Source: Nitratireductor sp. (GTDB taxonomy: Bacteria; Pseudomonadota; Alphaproteobacteria; Rhizobiales; Rhizobiaceae). Taken from it: DNA of 64,000 nt. A model generated the notes under the pieces. The model ran no database searches, was not told where the DNA came from, and was given only the letters and a program-made list of their open reading frames with translations. Shown here in pieces: positions 37,104 through 45,786 of the stretch. The stretch spans positions 1 through 64,000 of the forward strand of contig JAFMHL010000020.1 of the NCBI GenBank assembly GCA_017854535.1, given 5' to 3'. A program made the position numbers and the translations under genes. The stretch's first letter is position 1; every line of letters begins with the position of its first letter.

Positions 37104-38456
37104 TTAGCTAACCGCACCAGCAAATTTGCGGGCAATGGCACCGTGCTCGTGGCGTAACTTCAAGATATCAACGCCCAACGGCAAACTATCTTCTACTTGC
37201 CATTTGCCACCAATCATAACCTTGTCTGCCCGATGTGCCCCACATAAAACCAATGCCGCCAAAGCATCGCCTGCCCCTGAAAAGCGCAACTCATCGAGTT
37301 TGTAAAACGCAATATCAGCCTGCCTGCCCACTTCCAATTTCCCGATATCTTGGCGGCCTAAGCAAGCGGCCGATCCTTCAGTAGCCCAACGAAAAGCGTC
37401 ATGATGGGTGATGGCGGCAGAGCCATATTGCAAACGGTTAATCATCAAAGCGTGACGAACCCCTTCCATCAAATTCGAACTGTCATTGGAAGCCGAACCA
37501 TCCACGCCCAACCCGACAGGCGACCCAGCCGCTTCCAGCTCTTTTGTCCGACACATGCCAGATGCTAAAACCATATTGGATGTGGGACAATGGCATACCC
37601 CAACCTTTGCTGCGCCCAGCCGCTTAATTTCATCATCATTGAAATGAATTCCATGAGCAAGCCACGTACGACCATTCATCCAGCCGTTTTCTTCCAGATA
37701 ATCAACAGGGCGACATTTGAATTTTTCGATGCAAAAAGCATCTTCATCATGGGTTTCACCCAAATGGGTGTGCAGTCGGCAATTGCAGCTTTTTGCCATC
37801 TCCGCAGTTTGTTTCATCAACTCTGTCGTTACTGAAAACGGCGAACATGGCGCCAAAGCAACTTGGGTGAAAGCCCCCTCCTCAGGCCGATGGTAGGCTT
37901 TGATGACCCGTTCGCAATCGCGCAAAATTGCATCGGTTGTTTGCACAACGCTATCGGGCGGCAAACCACCATCTTTCTCCGACAAGTCCATCGAGCCTCG
38001 ATTAAGGGTTATCCGCATACCCAACCGCTCGGCCTCTTCCACTTGAATATCCATCGCGTTTTCCAACCCGCCCGGATAAACATAATGATGGTCAGACCCA
38101 GTCGTGCAGCCAGACATCAGGAGTTCTGTCAGGGCAAGCCGTGTTGCCAGTCGAAAGCTCTCTGGATTAACCGCACGTCCCCAAATTGGATAAAGCGATT
38201 TCAGCCAATCAAATAATTCCTTGTTAATAGCATCAGGATGGGCACGGGTGAGCGTTTGATAAAAATGATGGTGTGTATTGATCAAACCGGGAAGTATAAC
38301 CAGCGCAGAACAATCTATCGTTTCAGAAATGTTCGAGGGCTTTTGACCATCGCCAACCAATTCAACGATCTTACTGCCACAGACGACCAAGCCGCCTTTG
38401 GCTTGGTCAGCGAGGATTGCCAGTGGATTTTTTAGCCAGACACGTTTTTCTTGCAT
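37104..38456 (-). CDS. 8-oxoguanine deaminase/amidohydrolase
   Basis: A 450-residue amidohydrolase of the cytosine/8-oxoguanine deaminase group, which removes the amino group from 8-oxoguanine to give uric acid. The metal motif NTHHHFYQTLTR (61-72), LHTHLGETHDED and the final GLGVDGSASND (catalytic Asp) are present. The ribosome site AAGGA precedes ATG 38456. Related enzymes act on S-adenosylhomocysteine or guanine, so the substrate is a family-level inference. Coupled to a creatininase-type gene. Confidence 0.78.
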   Translation of the reverse strand: MQEKRVWLKNPLAILADQAKGGLVVCGSKIVELVGDGQKPSNISETIDCSALVILPGLINTHHHFYQTLTRAHPDAINKELFDWLKSLYPIWGRAVNPESFRLATRLALTELLMSGCTTGSDHHYVYPGGLENAMDIQVEEAERLGMRITLNRGSMDLSEKDGGLPPDSVVQTTDAILRDCERVIKAYHRPEEGAFTQVALAPCSPFSVTTELMKQTAEMAKSCNCRLHTHLGETHDEDAFCIEKFKCRPVDYLEENGWMNGRTWLAHGIHFNDDEIKRLGAAKVGVCHCPTSNMVLASGMCRTKELEAAGSPVGLGVDGSASNDSSNLMEGVRHALMINRLQYGSAAITHHDAFRWATEGSAACLGRQDIGKLEVGRQADIAFYKLDELRFSGAGDALAALVLCGAHRADKVMIGGKWQVEDSLPLGVDILKLRHEHGAIARKFAGAVS

Positions 38457-38669
38457 GATTTATCCTTGAACCGTCGTATTTTCCAAATTTCACGCTAGAA
38501 GCCAACGCATTGCGACTGAAATAATTCAGTCATGTTTATATGCAAACAATTTTCCCAGTGAAATGATTTTGGCAAAACCCAACATAAGACCGACACTAAC
38601 CTTGATTAGCATTTGAATAATCTAAACAATGTGATTTGCAAACGCCAGACAAACCAGATGGAAACAAAT

Positions 38670-39215
38670 ATGTCTCAAACGCCAGCTCCAGTTGAAAATG
38701 CAGTTCCTTCGTTTTCATCGCGTATTTTGAAATTAGCCAAACAAATTCAAACCGAGCGAACTGAATTTCTTGCCTCAAAAGGATTGCTGCCAGGCTATGA
38801 TGATTTTCTGCTGGCAATCGGAACGGCCGAAGGCATTACCATGGGCGCACTTGCCGAAGCACTCGAAATAACCCCGTCTTCGACAACAAAAATTGCCGTT
38901 AAGATGGAGGCTTCCAATCTAGTTCGCCGCGAACCATCGCGCATAGACAGCAGACAAAACCACGCCTTTTTGACCGAAAAAGGTATCACGCTCGCGCAAG
39001 AAATTATGGAGACCTATAACGCGTTAGATGCCAAGCTTTTGGAAAACGTAAAATCAAAAGAGACCGAAAAAGCTTTCAAGTTTTTTGACCGCCTTGAAGG
39101 CGATCCTGCTTCCGCTGGAAAAAAGCCCAAAAAGGCGGGTAAAAAGAAATCCAAAGATAAATCCATCAAAAACGCCAATAAGAAAACTGAAAAAAAGTCG
39201 AAGAAAAGCAAATAA
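38670..39215 (+). CDS. MarR-like regulator with lysine-rich C-terminal tail
   Basis: A 181-residue protein. The middle is a MarR-type winged helix (AEGITMGALAEALEITPSST, then VRREPSRIDSRQNHAFLTEKG). The last 40 or so residues are almost entirely Lys, Ala and Ser (KKPKKAGKKKSKDKS and KKTEKKSKKSK), similar to histone H1-like tails. ATG 38670 has GGA seven bases upstream; ATG 38658 is also possible. It is divergent from the deaminase gene, which could be a target. The tail may bind DNA non-specifically. The target genes are unknown. Confidence 0.72.
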   Translation: MSQTPAPVENAVPSFSSRILKLAKQIQTERTEFLASKGLLPGYDDFLLAIGTAEGITMGALAEALEITPSSTTKIAVKMEASNLVRREPSRIDSRQNHAFLTEKGITLAQEIMETYNALDAKLLENVKSKETEKAFKFFDRLEGDPASAGKKPKKAGKKKSKDKSIKNANKKTEKKSKKSK

Positions 39216-39330
39216 CCGGCAAATTTCTGCCCATAACCTTTTCAACCGGCCCCTCCTTTCACCTTTATCCTTGCGATAATTTTCGCTATGAGCAAAATGA
39301 GGCAAGGGATTTTCGGGGAGAACTTTACGT

Positions 39331-40356
39331 TTGGCTGGCAAAGTTACGCTTTCAACAATAGCAGAGCAATTGGGCGTCTCAACGGCCACTGTGTCTCTTG
39401 CATTGCGCGATAGTCCGCTTGTAGCGGATGCGACAAAAGAAAAGATCAAAGAAGCAACAGCGAATTCAGGTTATATCTATAACCGACGTGCCGCGAGTTT
39501 GCGCACCTCCAGATCGGGCATCGTAGGAGTTTTGGTCCCTGACATCATGAACCCCTTCTTTGCTGAAATCCTACTGGGCATCGAAGATGAGTTAGGGCTA
39601 AATCGCCAAACTTTCTTTCTTTGCAATCATCGTGATGAACAAATAGCCCAAAAGAATTTTCTCGATACCCTTTTGCAATTCGGCGCCGATGGCGTGATTT
39701 TGTCCCCTGCAATTGGAACAACGGCTGAAGACATCAAAGCCATTGAAGGTACAGGCTTGCCAGTGGTTATGGTGGCCCGATGGGTTCAAGGCGCTAGAGT
39801 ACCTGTCTTTCGGGGCGATGATAAAAAAGGCAGCTATATGGTGACCCGCCACCTGATCGAGCTGGGCCATCGTAAAATTGCTTTTATTGGCGGCAAACGC
39901 GATACATCAACAGGCCATGACCGTCGCGAAGGATATCTGGCTGCTTTGGAACAGGCTGGCATAGAAGCCGATCCTGCACTTCAAACCGGAACTGAACGAA
40001 CCCGTAAAGCAGGTTATGATAGCGTTCGGACACTTTTTGCAAAAAACAAGTATTGCGCAACAGCGATTGTTTGTTTCAACGATCTTCTTGCAATTGGTGC
40101 TATGAGTGGTTTGCGTTCACTGGGCTTGGAACCTGGAAAAGATGTCGCTGTAACTGGTTATGACGATATTGCCGAAGCAGAAATTTCTGCCCCTACCTTA
40201 ACGACCGTTTGGAACGGCCAGCAGGAAGCTGGAAAACTGGCAGCACGCGCTATGGTGCGAATATTGGCCGGGGAGAAAGACCTCGAAGAAGACAGGCTGA
40301 TCCTGCCGGAACTGCGCATTCGCGAATCCAGCAATTCCAAACAATTTCCAAAATAA
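39331..40356 (+). CDS. LacI-family transcriptional regulator
   Basis: A 341-residue regulator. The LacI helix-turn-helix (TLSTIAEQLGVSTATVSLAL, 6-25) and hinge (ASLRT) are followed by a periplasmic-binding-protein-like domain (GIVGVLVPDIMNPFFAEILLG). The start is a TTG with GGGGAG upstream. Likely ligands are sugars or sugar acids; the linked eda gene 3 kb away is compatible with that but does not prove it. Its own neighbours do not reveal the regulon. Confidence 0.9.
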   Translation: MAGKVTLSTIAEQLGVSTATVSLALRDSPLVADATKEKIKEATANSGYIYNRRAASLRTSRSGIVGVLVPDIMNPFFAEILLGIEDELGLNRQTFFLCNHRDEQIAQKNFLDTLLQFGADGVILSPAIGTTAEDIKAIEGTGLPVVMVARWVQGARVPVFRGDDKKGSYMVTRHLIELGHRKIAFIGGKRDTSTGHDRREGYLAALEQAGIEADPALQTGTERTRKAGYDSVRTLFAKNKYCATAIVCFNDLLAIGAMSGLRSLGLEPGKDVAVTGYDDIAEAEISAPTLTTVWNGQQEAGKLAARAMVRILAGEKDLEEDRLILPELRIRESSNSKQFPK

Positions 40357-40378
40357 ACTGGTAAAATCGAAAAGCGTT

Positions 40379-41065
40379 TTACGTTTTTTGCAGGTCGTTT
40401 CTGATGGCAGCCAATTTTCCTATTTGCCGCCCTTGTGCATCAAAATTCTCAGGATGAAGCCAAGCCTCAAAAGCCGCCTTGGAAACAAGCCATTCACCAT
40501 CGAGCATTGAGAACCAAGCCGTATCGCGGTTTTTCCCTTTTTGAATCATATGTTGACGAAAAACGCCCTCCGCTTTCATACCATATCTAAGCGCTGCAGA
40601 TTTTGACGGTTCATTTAGATTATTGCATTTCCACTCAAAACGCCGATAGCCAAGATCTTCAAAGATATGTTTCGCAAAGAGGTAAAATGCTTCGGTGGTT
40701 GCGGGTGTTTGCGAAATTATTGAGCTCCAGAAAATATTTCCGATCTCAATTACACCATAGGCAGGATCAATCCGCATTAGAGTTTGGCGCCCTGCTGCCT
40801 TGCCGCTCTTTTTATCAATTACAGTGTAGAAAAACGGATTCTCGCTGGCTTCAACTTTTTCCATCCAAATTTGAAATTCTTCTCTGGAATCTGCTGGATA
40901 TTCGAAAAGCCAACGAAACCTTGCATCCGCATCTTCCATTCGCGAGGCACCAAAAAGTGCGTCCCCATGCTTTGCAGCGCTTAGTTTTTCCAAGCGCACA
41001 AAACGGCCTTCAAGCATTCTACCATCAGGTTTTGGACATCCATTCCAGTTTGATAAATCAGACAT
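40379..41065 (-). CDS. GNAT acetyltransferase (RimJ/RimL-like)
   Basis: A 228-residue GNAT protein. It shows MRIDPAYGVIEIGNIFWSS and a C-terminal FEWKCNNLNEPSKSAALRYGM, typical of the Acetyltransf_3/RimL-like group that acetylates ribosomal protein N-termini or small amines. Its substrate is unknown. The gene is convergent with lacI across a short AT-rich hairpin-like stretch (near 40368-40390) and divergent from the aminotransferase. Confidence 0.8.
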   Translation of the reverse strand: MSDLSNWNGCPKPDGRMLEGRFVRLEKLSAAKHGDALFGASRMEDADARFRWLFEYPADSREEFQIWMEKVEASENPFFYTVIDKKSGKAAGRQTLMRIDPAYGVIEIGNIFWSSIISQTPATTEAFYLFAKHIFEDLGYRRFEWKCNNLNEPSKSAALRYGMKAEGVFRQHMIQKGKNRDTAWFSMLDGEWLVSKAAFEAWLHPENFDAQGRQIGKLAAIRNDLQKT

Positions 41066-41157
41066 TATTCATCCCAATTTCAATAACAACACTTGCAAAA
41101 CACACTAATTTCTTCCCATAAACCAATACCAGAAAAGAATATATGCAAGGACCAGAT

Positions 41158-42327
41158 ATGCTTCACACAATCAGCAATTTTGACCGGATAGGCGAAGAAA
41201 ACGCATTTGCTGTTTTGGCCCGCGCAACCAAACTTGCCAGCGAAGGCAAAGACATCATCAATCTTGGTATTGGCCAGCCAGATTTCAAAACACCCGAGCA
41301 TATCGTTGAAGCAGCAATCAAAGCTCTGCGTGACGGCCATCATGGCTACACACCTGCAACAGGGCTTGTTGAATGTCGTGAAGCTGTCGCGCGCCGGATG
41401 CTAAGCACAACTGGCTTGGAAGTTTCTCCTGAAAACATCATGATCATGCCCGGCGGCAAGGTGACAATGTTTGCCGCCATTTTAATGTTCGGGGAGCCAG
41501 GTGCAGAAATTCTATATCCTGATCCAGGCTTTCCGATCTATCGCTCCATGATTGAGTTCACAGGTGCCAAACCAATCCCCGTTCCCATTCGCGAAGCCAA
41601 TGCATTTGCCTTTTCTGCAGAAGAAACACTGGCGCTTATCAATGAGAAAACGCGTCTGTTGATTATCAACTCACCAGCTAACCCGACAGGCGGCGTTACC
41701 CCGCGCAGTGAAATTGAAAAGCTGGTGAAAGGCCTTGAGAAATGGCCAAATGTCGCGCTCATGTCAGATGAAATATACGATGTGATGACCTATGACGGCG
41801 AAGAGCATGTATCCTTGCTGACCTTTCCCGAAATTCGTAACCGCCTGATCCTTCTCAATGGTTGGTCAAAAACATGGTCGATGACCGGATGGCGCATGGG
41901 ATGGTCGATTTGGCCTGACCAACTCTATGACAAAGTCCGTAAACTTGCCGTCAATTGCTGGTCATGCGTGAATGCGCCAAGTCAGTTCGCTGGCATAGCA
42001 GCCATCGACGGGCCGCAAGATGATGTAACCAAAATGATGGCTGCTTTCGACCGCCGCAGAAAATTGGTTATCGAGCAAATCAACGCTATCGAGAACCTTT
42101 CCTGCGCCACCCCTAAAGGCGCCTTTTACGCTTTTCCAAATATCAACAAAACCGGATGGAAAGCGAAAAATCTTGCAACTGCATTGCTAGAAGAAAGCGG
42201 CGTTGCCACCATCGGCGGACCAGATTTTGGAATTTTAGGCGAGGGATATATTCGCCTATCTTATGCTAATTCGGAAGAAAACATCGAACGTGCAATCGGA
42301 CGTATCAAGACTTTTCTGGAGAAATAG
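41158..42327 (+). CDS. Class I/II pyridoxal-phosphate aminotransferase
   Basis: A 389-residue aminotransferase. The PLP-lysine region NGWSKTWSMTGWRMGW, the cofactor motif NSPANPTGGV and the final Arg in GYIRLSYANSEEN match class I enzymes of the aspartate/aromatic group. The ATG at 41158 follows AAGGA at good spacing and the N-terminus aligns; an ATG at 41143 is less likely. The amino-group donor is not readable. The stop abuts the GNAT gene on the opposite strand, with zero gap. Confidence 0.88.
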   Translation: MLHTISNFDRIGEENAFAVLARATKLASEGKDIINLGIGQPDFKTPEHIVEAAIKALRDGHHGYTPATGLVECREAVARRMLSTTGLEVSPENIMIMPGGKVTMFAAILMFGEPGAEILYPDPGFPIYRSMIEFTGAKPIPVPIREANAFAFSAEETLALINEKTRLLIINSPANPTGGVTPRSEIEKLVKGLEKWPNVALMSDEIYDVMTYDGEEHVSLLTFPEIRNRLILLNGWSKTWSMTGWRMGWSIWPDQLYDKVRKLAVNCWSCVNAPSQFAGIAAIDGPQDDVTKMMAAFDRRRKLVIEQINAIENLSCATPKGAFYAFPNINKTGWKAKNLATALLEESGVATIGGPDFGILGEGYIRLSYANSEENIERAIGRIKTFLEK

Positions 42328-42777
42328 TTATCCTATGATTTTCTCAAAAAAATGATGCGCGAAAGGATTATCGTTGTAGCGATTGATCTCTTGATATCCC
42401 CGTTTGCGATACATTACTTGCGCTTCATTGAGTGTTCGATTGGTATCCAGCCGAATCGCTGAAAAGCCCTCAGCTCCAGCTTTATCCTCCAGCCAATCCA
42501 TAATCGCTTTGGCCAGGCCTTGGCCCCTTGCATCTTTTGAAATCCAGACTCTTTTTACCTCAGCAATGCCCTTGCCAAGATCGCGCAAACTGCCGCAACC
42601 AATCGCATTACCGTCATCAAGGCTTACAACATGCCATTGGCGCGCTTTATCCATCGCATTACCTTCCCCTGCATAGGGGTCAAAAACTTGATTGAAACGG
42701 ATGCTTATTTCTTTGAAATACTGCTCTTGGCACGCTTTCAACCGATCGTCTTCCGCAGTAACTTCGAGGATACTCAT
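42328..42777 (-). CDS. GNAT-family N-acetyltransferase
   Basis: A 149-residue small acetyltransferase. The acetyl-CoA loop is GQGLAKAIMDWLEDKA (motif A) after the EVKRVWISKDAR strand, and the C-terminal AQVMYRKRGYQEI is the usual motif B. Its ATG overlaps the stop of eda by 4 nt, so it is co-translated with eda. The substrate is unknown. Confidence 0.82.
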   Translation of the reverse strand: MSILEVTAEDDRLKACQEQYFKEISIRFNQVFDPYAGEGNAMDKARQWHVVSLDDGNAIGCGSLRDLGKGIAEVKRVWISKDARGQGLAKAIMDWLEDKAGAEGFSAIRLDTNRTLNEAQVMYRKRGYQEINRYNDNPFAHHFFEKIIG

Positions 42778-43409
42778 CGCGCCAGTTGTGCAGCTTCTTT
42801 GGCTAATTTGGTAATTTCAGACCAATACTCATTTTCAATGAGACCGCCCGGAGCAACCCAAGAGCCACCAACACAAAGTACATTTGGAAGCGCCAAATAA
42901 TGAGCTGCATTGGAAAGGCTGACGCCGCCTGTCGGGCAGATTTTAAACTGAGGCAAAGGCGAAGAAATGGATTTCAAATAATTTGCGCCGCCTGCAGCTT
43001 CCGCAGGAAAGAATTTCAAATAGGTGTAGCCGCGTTCGCCCAGCTGCATCATTTCCGATGCAGTTGCCGCGCCCGGTAACAAAGCCACAGGGCTGTCATC
43101 CGCTGCATCCAACAGTTTTGGCGCAGTTCCAGGAGAGACCATAAACTTGGCTCCAGCTGCTTCAACAGCCTTCATCTGAGCAATATCCAAGACTGTTCCA
43201 GCGCCAGCAATTGCACCTTCAACTTCTTGGGCCACAGCGCGAATGCAATCCAATGCGTTCGGCGTGCGAAGTGTAATTTCGATAGCAGGAAGTCCGCCAG
43301 CAACTAAAGCTTTCGCTAGACCAATTGCCTTTTTAACATCATTGATTACCACCACCGGAATAACCGGGGCTGCAAGCATGGTTTTTTCTAAGATCTCATT
43401 TTTGTTCAT
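42774..43409 (-). CDS. eda: 2-keto-3-deoxy-6-phosphogluconate aldolase
   Basis: A 211-residue class I aldolase that splits KDPG into pyruvate and glyceraldehyde-3-phosphate in the Entner-Doudoroff pathway (also 4-hydroxy-2-oxoglutarate). The Schiff-base lysine is K132 in YLKFFPAE, and the base-acting region is EITLRTPNAL (E44, R48). Length is normal. The edd gene is not in the window. It overlaps the GNAT gene downstream. Confidence 0.92.
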   Translation of the reverse strand: MNKNEILEKTMLAAPVIPVVVINDVKKAIGLAKALVAGGLPAIEITLRTPNALDCIRAVAQEVEGAIAGAGTVLDIAQMKAVEAAGAKFMVSPGTAPKLLDAADDSPVALLPGAATASEMMQLGERGYTYLKFFPAEAAGGANYLKSISSPLPQFKICPTGGVSLSNAAHYLALPNVLCVGGSWVAPGGLIENEYWSEITKLAKEAAQLAR

Positions 43410-43459
43410 GACCGCTGTTTATCAAAATCAGAAATCCAATCAAGTTAAATCGATTAAAT

Positions 43460-44302
43460 TTATATCCCTTTGGTAACCCGCTCCAAGGCTAAAAATGTCT
43501 GCGGCCCTGCGATACCATCAATCAACAATCCATTATTACGTTGAAATACCGTAACAGCACGTTTGGTAACGGGTCCGAAATCACCATCAACGGCAATTGC
43601 AACACCATATGCTTGCAGTTTCATTTGTAGATCGCGCACAAGATCGCCTCGATCTCCGTATTGAAGCATGACCAGCCCGTTTTTGTTGGCGCGCCTTCTA
43701 GCTGGCTTATTCCCAAGCAATTGATTGTAGCGGTCAAACGCTTTGGCAAGTTTTCGGTCATAGTCATTTTTTGCGTATGAAGGGCCGTTATATCCCCGCG
43801 CAAAAACACGCCAATCCTTATTGCGAATAGCACTGATCAAACCAGCCTTTTCGATGAACTTTAGCATTAGTTGAACTTGCCCTGTAACGCCGGAACGCAC
43901 CTCGACAACCATCGCATCAACACTGGCATAGTCCAACCAACGCCAATGAGCACCCATCACCTGACCAATGCCCCAAGAACAAGATTGCAAAGCAGCATCC
44001 CGATCAATTTCAGATGCGCGGGCTAATAAGTTCCAGCGACCTGCTTGGGTTCTTGGGTTTTTAACGCCCCCTGCTTTGCGCGATGCAAGACCTTGAACAA
44101 CCGCATTATTTCGCTTCGCAGCTCCCAGCAATCTATAAAAATAATGCCCTTCAAAGCGAATAAGCGGTTCGTCTCGCCCCTTCACCTTGGAAAACACTTT
44201 GCCGCCGCTTTCAACATCACAAACGGCAAGCAAGGCCGCCGCAGGAATCCCCTTTTCCTTGGCCAATTTAATGATTTCATTTCGGTTATCTTCACTCAGC
44301 AT
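43460..44302 (-). CDS. N-acetylmuramidase with C-terminal peptidoglycan-binding domain (endolysin-like)
   Basis: A 280-residue protein without an obvious signal peptide. The N-terminal domain matches the N-acetylmuramidase family found in phage lysins: the catalytic Glu is E31 in [11 protein letters not shown], with [10 protein letters not shown] and [14 protein letters not shown] further on. The C-terminal part is a PG_binding_1 domain ([19 protein letters not shown]). GGAG precedes ATG 44302. There are no phage structural genes nearby, so it may be a remnant of a prophage or a domesticated lysin, for example for release of gene-transfer-agent particles. Confidence 0.82.
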   Translation of the reverse strand: MLSEDNRNEIIKLAKEKGIPAAALLAVCDVESGGKVFSKVKGRDEPLIRFEGHYFYRLLGAAKRNNAVVQGLASRKAGGVKNPRTQAGRWNLLARASEIDRDAALQSCSWGIGQVMGAHWRWLDYASVDAMVVEVRSGVTGQVQLMLKFIEKAGLISAIRNKDWRVFARGYNGPSYAKNDYDRKLAKAFDRYNQLLGNKPARRRANKNGLVMLQYGDRGDLVRDLQMKLQAYGVAIAVDGDFGPVTKRAVTVFQRNNGLLIDGIAGPQTFLALERVTKGI

Positions 44303-44453
44303 GTTCGCGCTCCTTGTTCAGCGCATCATGGCAAGAGTTTTAACCACGGGGATAAGTTCTCGCACAAAAGGGCGAACACCAAACGCGTTTAAAACGAAAA
44401 GCTTTTTAAAACCGCCAAATACTGATAGGAAAAATCCAAACAGGAACAGAACA

Positions 44454-44897
44454 ATGACCTTATCTATTCTAGTAATAAACGGCCCGAACCTGAACATGCT
44501 TGGCACACGCCAGCCTGAGGTCTACGGCTCCCAGACGCTGGCTGATGTTGAACAGTTATGCACAGACAAAGCCAAATCACTGGGCGCAACAGCAACTTGC
44601 TTTCAAAGCAATCATGAAGGCAAAATTGTTGACGCCATTCAGGCTGCCAAGGGCAAGCACCACGCCATCATCATTAATCCAGGTGCTTATTCCCACACTT
44701 CCATAGCCATCCGCGATGCGTTTTCCAGTGTGGAACTGCCCGTTTGGGAAGTGCATATTTCCAACATCCATGCGCGTGAAACCTTCAGACACCATTCCTT
44801 TGTGAGCGCGATTGCCAAAGGCGTGATCTGCGGATTTGGCATTTCAGGATATCGCTTTGCCATGGAAGCGGCCATTGAAAACCTTAACCATGCTTGA
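44454..44897 (+). CDS. aroQ: Type II 3-dehydroquinate dehydratase
   Basis: A 147-residue enzyme dehydrating 3-dehydroquinate in the shikimate pathway. The active-site stretch [17 protein letters not shown] (9-25) with Arg19 and Tyr24, NPGAYSHTS and the [10 protein letters not shown] segment are intact. The frame is open to 44187, but the ATG at 44454 with AGGA upstream is the natural start. It overlaps the msrC gene by 8 nt. Confidence 0.95.
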   Translation: MTLSILVINGPNLNMLGTRQPEVYGSQTLADVEQLCTDKAKSLGATATCFQSNHEGKIVDAIQAAKGKHHAIIINPGAYSHTSIAIRDAFSSVELPVWEVHISNIHARETFRHHSFVSAIAKGVICGFGISGYRFAMEAAIENLNHA

Positions 44898-45363
44898 TCG
44901 TCCAAAACCAACTATTGCTGCAGAACAATGGAGCGATGTTTCAAAAATCATCGCAGCCCTCATTGAAGGTGAAGATGATACGATCTCAAAAATGGCCACC
45001 ATCGCATGCGAACTATTTCACCATTTTGATCATTTCGACTGGGTTGGCTTTTACCGCGTTATAAGCCCTGAACTGTTGAAGATCGGCCCCTATCAAGGGG
45101 GGCATGGCTGTCTGGTGATCCCCTTTTCCAAAGGCGTTTGCGGCGCGGCAGCCCGCACAGAAAAAACACAGCTTGTTCCCGATGTAAACGCTATTGCCGA
45201 TCACATCGCCTGCTCATCAACCACCCAATCCGAAGTCGTTTTACCGGTCTGGCAGAATGGAAATCTGATTGCAGTCTTGGATATAGACTCGGATACGCTG
45301 GATGCGTTTACGGTTGAAGATCAAAAAGCGTTAGAAGAGATTTTGGCAAAGAGTTTTGGGTGA
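44890..45363 (+). CDS. msrC: Free methionine-(R)-sulfoxide reductase (GAF domain)
   Basis: A 157-residue GAF-domain protein. Three cysteines, C74, C84 and C108 ([15 protein letters not shown] and HIACSS), have the spacing of 10 and 24 residues found in the catalytic cysteines of E. coli fRMsr, so it probably reduces free methionine-R-sulfoxide with thioredoxin. The start overlaps the end of aroQ. GAF motifs DWVGFYRV and VLDIDSD support the fold. Confidence 0.9.
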   Translation: MLDRPKPTIAAEQWSDVSKIIAALIEGEDDTISKMATIACELFHHFDHFDWVGFYRVISPELLKIGPYQGGHGCLVIPFSKGVCGAAARTEKTQLVPDVNAIADHIACSSTTQSEVVLPVWQNGNLIAVLDIDSDTLDAFTVEDQKALEEILAKSFG

Positions 45364-45406
45364 GTTTGAATATGTATTGTATAATGCGATTTTGAATGTC
45401 TGCTTG

Positions 45407-45582
45407 GAGCCGATTCCGTTGAAAAAGTCGCCGTAAAAGGCGTAAAGCTGGTATTTTTAGAAACGGTTTTCAGACAATGTCTTTTGGCGAAATTGAATTT
45501 CCTAAACTCGCCCATTTCGAAACAATATTCTAAAAAATCGCAGTAGATTTCCAGCTTCGGACTTTTTCAACAGAATAAGCCC
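45407..45582. mobile_element. MITE-like remnant with inverted repeats
   Basis: The repeat GATTCCGTTGAAAAAGTC (45412-45429) is matched as an inverted copy at 45560-45577 with two mismatches; extended to 45407-45429 and 45560-45582 there are about four mismatches in 23. The TGTTGAAAAAGTC core resembles the ends of common insertion sequences in marine alphaproteobacteria. The 130 bp between them have no transposase. No clean target duplication is seen. It borders the GC-rich MFS/TetR insert. Bases 45583-45786 beyond it hold no gene I can support. Confidence 0.5.
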
Positions 45583-45786
45583 ATTGTGCAAGATGCTGCA
45601 TACCCCACCAACTGGTGCAAAGCGCCCATAGGCGACATTGGCATTTGCCAAGAAAATCAGGGCGATATTTGCAAGCAATGCTGAAAGGTCCCAATCAGAA
45701 CACCGAATGCTGCGGACCCACTAAACAAAATTGAACTCCTGTCAGAAGCCCCTCATCTCTTGGACATTGTCCAGGGCTTCTGAATG

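Noticed and set aside
38613-38669. Longer N-terminus of the MarR-like regulator starting at TTG 38613
   Set aside because: It has no ribosome site and does not align with the winged-helix start.
45583-45786. Possible transposase fragment next to the MITE-like repeat
   Set aside because: One minus-strand frame is open for about 60 codons, but I see no DDE or other transposase motif.
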